DNA of 64,000 nucleotides from RGIG3002 sp964449325 (GTDB lineage: Bacteria > Bacillota > Clostridia > Lachnospirales > Lachnospiraceae). Position 1 is the first letter of the stretch. Every line of letters begins with the position of its first letter. Shown here piece after piece: positions 58,425-64,000 of the stretch. The stretch covers positions 17,147 to 81,146 of the forward strand of contig CAYUYJ010000015.1 in the NCBI GenBank assembly GCA_964449325.1, in the 5' to 3' direction. The notes beneath the pieces are model-generated. The model saw only the letters and a program-made list of their open reading frames with translations, made no database searches and had not been told where the DNA came from. A program made the position numbers and the translations under genes.

Positions 58425-59981
58425 ATGTCTTATACAGCCCTTTACCGGAAATTCCGTCCCGATAATTTCGAGGATGTGAAGGGTCAGGACCACATTGTTA
58501 CGACATTAAAGAATCAAATAAAGGCGGATCGTATCGGACATGCTTACCTTTTTTGCGGTACAAGAGGTACCGGAAAAACAACGATAGCTAAAATTTTTGC
58601 GAAAGCAGTAAATTGTGAAAATCCAAAGGAGGGCAGTCCCTGCGGGGAATGCCCTACCTGTAAGGCAATTGCGGCGGGGGCCAGCATGAATGTTATTGAG
58701 ATTGATGCGGCATCCAATAATAGTGTGGATAATATTCGCGAAATTGTGGAGGAGGTGTCCTATTCTCCGGCAGAAGGTAAATTTAAGGTTTATATTATCG
58801 ATGAAGTTCATATGCTTTCTATAGGAGCGTTTAATGCGCTTTTAAAAACGCTGGAGGAACCTCCGTCCTATGTCATTTTTATTTTGGCGACGACGGAGAC
58901 ACATAAAATTCCGATTACGATTTTATCCCGATGTCAGCGCTATGATTTCAAACGTATTACCGTGGATACCATAGCAGACCGTTTGAAAGAACTGATGGAA
59001 GCAGAGAAAGTTTCCGTGGAAGAGAAAGCCATCCGCTATGTGGCAAAAGCGGCGGATGGTTCTTTACGTGATGCCTTAAGTCTTTTAGATCAGTGTATAG
59101 CTTTTCATTTTGGGCAGGAACTGACTTATGACAAGGTACTGGATGTACTTGGCGCTGTGGATGTCGGCGTTTTCAGCCGGCTTTTGCGGAATGTTTTGGA
59201 ACGCAATGTTTTAGGCTGCATTGAACTTTTGGAAGAAATGATTATGCAGGGACGTGAACTGACACAGTTTGTGACGGATTTTACATGGTATCTGCGTAAC
59301 TTGCTTTTGGTAAAGACTTCGGATAATATAGAAGATGTGATTGATATGTCCAGTGATAATCTTGTCAGACTGAAAGAAGAAGCGCAGATGGCAGATATGG
59401 AAATTATCATGCGATATATCCGTATTTTTTCGGAACTTTCAGGACAGTTGAAGTACTCCGCTAACAAACGGATTTTGACGGAAATGGCACTGATAAAGTT
59501 ATGTAAACCGGAGATGGAAACCACACAGGATTCCCTTTTAGACCGTGTGCGGGAAATTGAAGAGAAACTGGAAAAAGGCATTGTGACTGCGGCTCCGGCA
59601 GCAGAATTTTCTACGCAGTCGGTGGTACTCAAAAAAGAAAGACCGGCACTTCCGAAAGCAATCCCGGATGAGGTGCAGCAGATAGTGGAACGATGGAGCG
59701 GTATCGTAGCGGAATGCCCACAGCCCTTAAAGACATATATCAAGCCCGCTAAACTGAGTCTTGGCGGCGACAATAAGTTGATGCTTGTCTTAGAGGACGG
59801 AATTGCAACCGATTATTTAAAACAGACAGAAAATAAGCAGCTTCTGGAACAGGTAATTTCCGAATCTGTTGGAAAAGAAGTGGAAGTCAATGTACAAAGT
59901 GTAGGCGGCGCAAGAGAATTTGAAGAAAACTATGTGGATTTAACACAGATAATTCATATGGATATAGAGGAAGAAGATTAA
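58425..59981 (+). CDS. dnaX: DNA polymerase III subunit gamma/tau
   Basis: Clamp-loader ATPase, 518 residues. N-terminus YTALYRKFRPDNFEDVKGQDHIV, Walker A CGTRGTGKTTIAKIFAKAVNC, zinc module CGECPTCKAI, Walker B VYIIDEVHMLS, sensor region ATTETHKIPITILSRCQRYDF and the tail binding-domain collar. The C-terminal about 120 residues are of DNA_pol3_tau type. First gene of dnaX-ybaB-recR, a conserved recombination and replication unit. AAGGAGAG precedes the ATG. Confidence 0.97.
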   Translation: MSYTALYRKFRPDNFEDVKGQDHIVTTLKNQIKADRIGHAYLFCGTRGTGKTTIAKIFAKAVNCENPKEGSPCGECPTCKAIAAGASMNVIEIDAASNNSVDNIREIVEEVSYSPAEGKFKVYIIDEVHMLSIGAFNALLKTLEEPPSYVIFILATTETHKIPITILSRCQRYDFKRITVDTIADRLKELMEAEKVSVEEKAIRYVAKAADGSLRDALSLLDQCIAFHFGQELTYDKVLDVLGAVDVGVFSRLLRNVLERNVLGCIELLEEMIMQGRELTQFVTDFTWYLRNLLLVKTSDNIEDVIDMSSDNLVRLKEEAQMADMEIIMRYIRIFSELSGQLKYSANKRILTEMALIKLCKPEMETTQDSLLDRVREIEEKLEKGIVTAAPAAEFSTQSVVLKKERPALPKAIPDEVQQIVERWSGIVAECPQPLKTYIKPAKLSLGGDNKLMLVLEDGIATDYLKQTENKQLLEQVISESVGKEVEVNVQSVGGAREFEENYVDLTQIIHMDIEEED

Positions 59982-59998
59982 AACAGGAGGATGAAAGA

Positions 59999-60352
59999 AT
60001 GGCAAAACGTGGAGGATTTCCGGGTGGAGGAATGCCGGGAAATATGAATAATCTTATGAAACAGGCGCAAAGAATGCAGCGTCAGATGGAAGAAAGCCAG
60101 AAGGAAATGGAACAGAAGGAATTTACGGCGAAATCCGGTGGCGGTGCGGTAGAGGTAACCGTTACGGGCAAGAAGGAAGTGACCAAAGTAAAGCTTTCCG
60201 AAGAAGTAGTAGATCCGGACGATATTGAAATGTTAGAGGATCTTGTAATGGCTGCTACCAACGAAGCTTTGCGTATGGCAGAGGAGGCAAGCACAGAAAT
60301 CATGAATAAAATGACCGGTGGCTTGGGCTTAGGAGGAGGGTTCCCGTTCTAA
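59999..60352 (+). CDS. nucleoid-associated protein, YbaB/EbfC family
   Basis: 117-residue DNA-binding dimer protein. Begins with a Gly/Met-rich N-terminus (FPGGGMPGNMNNLMKQAQRMQRQME) and has the core VEVTVTGKKEVTKVKLSEEVVDPDDIEMLEDLV. Lies between dnaX and recR, the standard position, and its stop overlaps the recR start by one base. Proposed to act in nucleoid organisation and replication-fork repair. Confidence 0.95.
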   Translation: MAKRGGFPGGGMPGNMNNLMKQAQRMQRQMEESQKEMEQKEFTAKSGGGAVEVTVTGKKEVTKVKLSEEVVDPDDIEMLEDLVMAATNEALRMAEEASTEIMNKMTGGLGLGGGFPF

Positions 60353-60948
60353 TGGAACTTTACAGTGGACATATAAACCGTTTGATTGAAGAACTGGCGG
60401 CACTGCCGGGGATTGGTTCCAAGTCTGCCCAGCGGCTTGCTTTTCATTTGATTAATATGCCTCAGGACAGAGTAAACCGTTTGGCGAATACGATGATAGA
60501 GGCAAAGGCGAACGTAAAGTATTGCAAAGAATGCTTTACATTGACCGACAATGAAGTCTGTCCGATTTGTGCCAATCAGAAACGGAACCATCATTTGATT
60601 ATGGTAGTGGAAAACACAAGAGATATGACGGCATATGAAAAAACCGGAAAGTACGAAGGAGTTTATCATGTACTGCACGGGGCAATTTCACCAATGCTCG
60701 GAATCGGACCGAATGATATTAAATTAAAAGAACTGATGTTGCGGTTGAAGGATGATGTGGAGGAGGTAATTATTGCTACCAATTCCAGCCTGGAGGGTGA
60801 GACAACCGCAATGTACATCAGCAAGCTGATTAAGCCTACAGGAGTGAGGGTGACAAGGATTGCCAGCGGCGTGCCGGTAGGCGGTGATTTGGAATACATT
60901 GATGAAGTAACGCTGCTTCGGGCTTTAGAAGGACGTACCGAGATGTGA
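60352..60948 (+). CDS. recR: recombination protein RecR
   Basis: 198 residues: helix-hairpin-helix (ALPGIGSKSAQRLAFHL), the four-cysteine zinc finger CKECFTLTDNEVCPIC, then a Toprim domain (VVENTRDMTAYEKTG, IIATNSSLEGETTAMYI) and a C-terminal RIASGVPVGGDLEYIDEVT block. Acts with RecO/RecF to load RecA on gapped DNA. Overlaps the ybaB stop by one base (TAATG). Confidence 0.97.
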   Translation: MELYSGHINRLIEELAALPGIGSKSAQRLAFHLINMPQDRVNRLANTMIEAKANVKYCKECFTLTDNEVCPICANQKRNHHLIMVVENTRDMTAYEKTGKYEGVYHVLHGAISPMLGIGPNDIKLKELMLRLKDDVEEVIIATNSSLEGETTAMYISKLIKPTGVRVTRIASGVPVGGDLEYIDEVTLLRALEGRTEM

Positions 60949-61000
60949 ACAAGAATGCGGTAAGAGGGAAAGCGTGGAAATACGCGGAAAAGAGGAAAAT

Positions 61001-62041
61001 ATGATAAGTGAGAAAAAATTATTCGGAACAACAAAGGAGGGTAAGGAAATTTATCTTTACACCTTGGAAAACAGAAACGGGATGCAGGCAGTAGTCATGA
61101 ATTATGGTGCAAATTTGGTCAAGCTTCTTGTGCCGGATAAAGATGGTAAGCTTGCGGATGTAGTGCTTGGTTTTGACAAGCTGGAAGACTACTACGAAAA
61201 CGGCTGTTTTTTCGGTGCGACCATCGGGCCAAACGGTAATCGTATTGCAAATGCAGCATTTACTTTGGATGGAGTGAAGTATCCGTTAAAAGTAAATGAT
61301 GGAGAAAATAATCTGCATAGTGATGAAAACGAAGGATATCATAAACAAGTATGGGATGTGGAAACGACAGATGACAGTGTTATCTTCATTATGGAAATGG
61401 AAGATGGCAAACTGGGCTTTCCGGGAAATAAAAGAAACACAGTAACCTATACTTTAACGGCAGATAATGAATTAAAAATTCATTACACGATTACTACGGA
61501 TAAGAAGACTATTTTGAATCCGACCAATCATACCTATTTCAATCTTTCCGGTGAAGGCAGCGGAGACATTCTGAACCATAAGCTGAAAATGTACGCATCG
61601 AAATATACTCCGGTAGTGGCAGGTGCGATTCCTACCGGAGAAATTGCAGATGTAGCAGGAACTCCTATGGACTTCAGGGAGTTTAAAACAGTCGGTAAAG
61701 AAATCAATGCTGATTTTGAACAGATTGCGCTGACAGGCGGCTATGACCATAACTGGGTGATTGATAACTGGAATAAAACTTTGCAGCTTTTTGCAATTGT
61801 GGAGGATGAAGCAAGCGGAAGAAAGATGTTCGCATATACAGACTTGCCCGGTTTCCAGTTTTATGCAGGAAATTTTGTAAAGGGAGAAAAGGGTAAAAAC
61901 GGTCATGTTTATACAGAGAGAAGCGGTTTGTGCCTTGAGACGCAGTATTTCCCTAATACGGCAAATGAGCCGGCATTTCCGAGTGCTGTGTTCGGCCCGG
62001 AAAAACCGTATGAATCAACAACGATTTATCGTTTTGAATAA
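61001..62041 (+). CDS. galM: aldose 1-epimerase (mutarotase)
   Basis: Interconverts sugar anomers. 346 residues from the ATG at 61001, which has GAGGA upstream; an in-frame ATG at 60974 is less well supported. Substrate His in NPTNHTYFNLSG, TGGYDHNWVIDN, and the catalytic Glu in GLCLETQYFPNT. Beta-sandwich GalM fold; no signal peptide. It follows recR by 52 bp and is not functionally tied to it. Confidence 0.93.
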   Translation: MISEKKLFGTTKEGKEIYLYTLENRNGMQAVVMNYGANLVKLLVPDKDGKLADVVLGFDKLEDYYENGCFFGATIGPNGNRIANAAFTLDGVKYPLKVNDGENNLHSDENEGYHKQVWDVETTDDSVIFIMEMEDGKLGFPGNKRNTVTYTLTADNELKIHYTITTDKKTILNPTNHTYFNLSGEGSGDILNHKLKMYASKYTPVVAGAIPTGEIADVAGTPMDFREFKTVGKEINADFEQIALTGGYDHNWVIDNWNKTLQLFAIVEDEASGRKMFAYTDLPGFQFYAGNFVKGEKGKNGHVYTERSGLCLETQYFPNTANEPAFPSAVFGPEKPYESTTIYRFE

Positions 62042-62050
62042 GAGGTAAGA

Positions 62051-63274
62051 ATGTCTGATATAAGAAGTTACATGAAGTATAAGCAACAGAGAGAAAAGCA
62101 GGAGCAGAAGGAAAGCAAAAAAAAGGCAGAAAAAGACTACCGGACAAAAATACGGGAGCACCGTATGAGATATTTCCTCGCCTGTTTTTCTGTTGTACTT
62201 ATCGTTGCTGTGGCAGGTACTGTTTTTTACATACAGATGAAAAACCGTATTTATACTGATTACGAAGTAAAGAGTTCTGTTTCAAGGGAAATGATTAATG
62301 GAACCAGTGTATTGAATCTCGATGGTTCTATTCTGACGTATAGTAAGGACGGTGTCAACTGCTCTGACACAAAAGGAAATGTTCTGTGGAATCAGACCTT
62401 TGAAATGCAGAATCCGATTGTTGCCACGCAAGGAAAGTCGGCAGCAATTGCAGATTATAACGGAAGAAATATTTATGTTATGAATAATCAAAGCTTCCTT
62501 GGTGAAATCACAACCAATCTGCCTATCCGAAATGTAGTAGTGTCGGCAAACGGTGTAGTCGCAGCAGTTTTGGATGATTCTTCGGTTACATGGATTTATT
62601 TGTACGATTCCGAGGGAAATGAGCTTGGGTATTTCAAGACCAGAATGAAAAACAGCGGTTATCCTCTTCATGTTGCCTTATCGGAAAACGGGCAGTTAGT
62701 GCTGGTTTCTTATCTTTATGTAGACAGTGGAGAAATTAAATCTAAAGTAGCATTTTATAATTTCGGACAAGTCGGCAAAAACGAAAGTGACAACTTTGTG
62801 AGTGGTTATGACTATCCTGATACCATAGTGCCCTTTGGTGCGTTTATGAATTCGTCTACAGCGTTTGCGGTGGCAGATGACCGGATTATGTTTTATTCCG
62901 GTGGACAGATACCAACCAGCGCCGCCGACCAGCTTTTTGACGAAGAAATTCAAAGTGTGTATTACAACAGTAATTATGTGGGGCTTGTATATTTAAATAC
63001 GGATGGTGAGAATCAATATCGCATGGATGTATATAATACAAGTGGAAACAAAATACTCTCCAAAGAATTTAATATTGATTATAAAGATATTCTTTTTCGT
63101 GGCGATTATTTTGTTGTATATAATGATGCAGAATGGTTGGTATGCAATATGAAGGGTGTGGAAAAATTCAGCGGAAGCTTTAATAATACGGTTTATGCAC
63201 TGATTCCTACCCAAAATGAAGCGCGATACGTAGTGGTCACGCAGGATGCGTTGGAAACCATTGAATTAAAATAA
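62051..63274 (+). CDS. DUF5711-type membrane-anchored beta-propeller-like protein
   Basis: 407 residues: basic cytosolic N-terminus of about 38 residues (KQQREKQEQKESKKKAEK), one transmembrane helix (about 41-60) and an extracellular region with repeating WD/PQQ-like strands (SSVSREMINGTSVLNLDGSILTYS..., VVVSANGVVAAVLDDSSVTWIYLYD). Matches DUF5711 in layout. Function unknown; the following cvpA suggests an envelope unit. Starts 9 bp after galM. Confidence 0.8.
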   Translation: MSDIRSYMKYKQQREKQEQKESKKKAEKDYRTKIREHRMRYFLACFSVVLIVAVAGTVFYIQMKNRIYTDYEVKSSVSREMINGTSVLNLDGSILTYSKDGVNCSDTKGNVLWNQTFEMQNPIVATQGKSAAIADYNGRNIYVMNNQSFLGEITTNLPIRNVVVSANGVVAAVLDDSSVTWIYLYDSEGNELGYFKTRMKNSGYPLHVALSENGQLVLVSYLYVDSGEIKSKVAFYNFGQVGKNESDNFVSGYDYPDTIVPFGAFMNSSTAFAVADDRIMFYSGGQIPTSAADQLFDEEIQSVYYNSNYVGLVYLNTDGENQYRMDVYNTSGNKILSKEFNIDYKDILFRGDYFVVYNDAEWLVCNMKGVEKFSGSFNNTVYALIPTQNEARYVVVTQDALETIELK

Positions 63275-63292
63275 GCAGTATAGGAAAGAAAA

Positions 63293-63790
63293 ATGAATGT
63301 TTTATTGATAATTATTATTCTTATCTTCATTTGTCGTATGGTGACGGGGTATCAGAAGGGAATGGTAAAGGAATTGCAGGGATTCTTTTCCTTTCTTTTT
63401 TCCTCAGCATCTATTGTTTTGATATGTAAAGCAATCAGTTCATATTTACATTCCGAAACAGTGAATTTAATTATCGCTGTTTTGCTTTTGATTATTTTGG
63501 GAATTTGTTTTAAGCTTTTGAAGCTTGTCTTTTTTTCTGCCAAAACAATTGCAAAGCTTCCGGTCATTCATTTTGCGGATAAAATACTTGGGATTGTAAT
63601 AGGGGCGGCAGAAGTAGTTGTTATGCTGTGGGCATTCTTTCTTGTTGTCAGCATTTTTACGGGAGGAATATTTGCCAGAATGATGGCAGCTTACATAAAT
63701 GATAGTAAATTACTGATGTATTTATACAATAATAATCTTTTGGAAAGAATATTTGAACAGATAAGTGCTTCCGTACATGGAATGATATAA
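63293..63790 (+). CDS. CvpA-family membrane protein
   Basis: 165 residues with four hydrophobic segments (about 3-18, 26-44, 55-73, 95-118), basic loops and the GYQKGMVKELQGFFSFLFSSASI start typical of CvpA/colicin V production proteins. Family members affect envelope integrity and biofilm formation in enterobacteria; role here unknown. Last gene before the promoters at the right edge. Confidence 0.8.
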   Translation: MNVLLIIIILIFICRMVTGYQKGMVKELQGFFSFLFSSASIVLICKAISSYLHSETVNLIIAVLLLIILGICFKLLKLVFFSAKTIAKLPVIHFADKILGIVIGAAEVVVMLWAFFLVVSIFTGGIFARMMAAYINDSKLLMYLYNNNLLERIFEQISASVHGMI

Positions 63791-63841
63791 AGATAAGATA
63801 CAGAAACAAGATACAGAAATACAGAAATATAAAAAAAGCTG

Positions 63842-63870
63842 TTGACAGACAAAAGGTGGCATGATAATAT
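63842..63870 (+). promoter_or_regulatory. strong promoter P1 (likely rRNA operon)
   Basis: TTGACA (63842-63847), 17 bp, TAATAT (63865-63870), preceded by an A-run and GCTG. The same GCTGTTGACA...CATGATA frame recurs 108 bp downstream. Confidence 0.8.
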
Positions 63871-63949
63871 AAAAGTCCACCGTCAAAAACAGCGGTGCTG
63901 AAATCAGGAAAAATCCTAAAAATGATTTCAAAAAAATAAAAAAAGGCTG

Positions 63950-63978
63950 TTGACAAACGAAAGAGCACATGATATTAT
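63950..63978 (+). promoter_or_regulatory. strong promoter P2 (likely rRNA operon)
   Basis: TTGACA (63950-63955), 17 bp, TATTAT (63973-63978), again after an A-run and GGCTG. Nothing is encoded in the remaining 22 bp, so the transcript starts at or beyond the window edge; an rRNA or tRNA operon is expected next. Confidence 0.8.
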
Positions 63979-64000
63979 ATCAGAGTTGCGTCTGAAACGA

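Noticed and set aside
1..64000. Search for CRISPR arrays, insertion sequences, prophage, integrons or att sites
   Set aside because: No direct-repeat arrays with spacers, transposase, integrase or terminal inverted repeats were seen; the Rpn-like nuclease is transposase-related by family only and has no flanking IS ends.

Overview
The window reads as a chromosomal segment of an anaerobic, low-to-moderate GC Firmicute, most probably a Lachnospiraceae gut commensal. Support: a Bacillus-type long SRP RNA carrying an Alu domain, a methionine T-box, split transketolase, SpmA/SpmB, BioY, and several families I associate with that group (DUF4317, DUF5711, DUF885, a DUF6128-like protein, HAAS/DUF1700). 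I see no phage, insertion sequence, integrase, CRISPR array or plasmid gene; the window looks like stable core genome with carbohydrate islands.

Layout. 1-3.5 kb: end of a fatty-acid synthesis (FASII) operon, fabF (cut by the left edge)-fabZ-FabK/NMO-like flavoprotein-fabH. 3.5-5.2 kb: convergent bioY-bioB biotin operon with a BirA-type operator over its promoter. 5.3-7.3 kb: spmA-spmB and mgtC-like. 7.3-10.5 kb: a GH78 alpha-L-rhamnosidase lipoprotein. 10.5-17.6 kb: a promoter, a roughly 420-nt structured leader ending in an intrinsic terminator, then speD-speA-speE-speB-CASDH-CANSDC, a polyamine cluster encoding two chemically different routes to spermidine. 17.6-20.3 kb: GH2 hydrolase. 20.4-24.3 kb: AEC transporter, membrane-anchored Mrr nuclease, FabT-like regulator, DUF885 protein. 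24.4-31.5 kb: araR-araA-araB-araD-tktN-tktC for L-arabinose. 31.5-36.8 kb: an Rpn-like nuclease with a 12-copy heptad repeat, PadR/HAAS/DUF3784 unit, rpe, MATE. 36.8-40.7 kb: Met T-box and metG, lipase-like hydrolase, small secreted protein. 40.8-45.9 kb: D-LDH, GNAT, and an HD-GYP/DUF624/GGDEF group. 46.1-49.6 kb: MsmX-type ABC ATPase, CdaR/PucR-type regulator, DUF6128-like protein. 49.6-53.5 kb: radical SAM protein, SRP RNA, tadA, NrdG-like activase, DUF4317. 53.7-57.2 kb: ArsR/DUF2087 regulator pair, PBP-GGDEF fusion, tRNA-Ser(CGA). 57.3-63.8 kb: pfk, dnaX-ybaB-recR, galM, DUF5711, cvpA. The right edge holds two strong tandem promoters of the kind that precede rRNA operons.

How the parts fit: arabinose enters as ribulose, ribulose-5-P and xylulose-5-P and is handled by the adjacent transketolase; rpe, pfk, galM and the orphan sugar ABC ATPase serve the same sugar economy, and the GH78 and GH2 enzymes would supply plant-glycan sugars. 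FabT-like regulation may tie the 22 kb locus to the FASII genes at the left edge. Two GGDEF proteins plus one HD-GYP protein indicate cyclic-di-GMP signalling.

The most interesting unexplained element is the leader RNA of the polyamine operon (about 10599-11020). It has a near-consensus promoter, mutually exclusive pairings including a possible pseudoknot, and a perfect hairpin with a U-tract ending about 30 nt before speD. I recognise no known riboswitch class in it. All family assignments come from reading the translated sequence; no database search was run.
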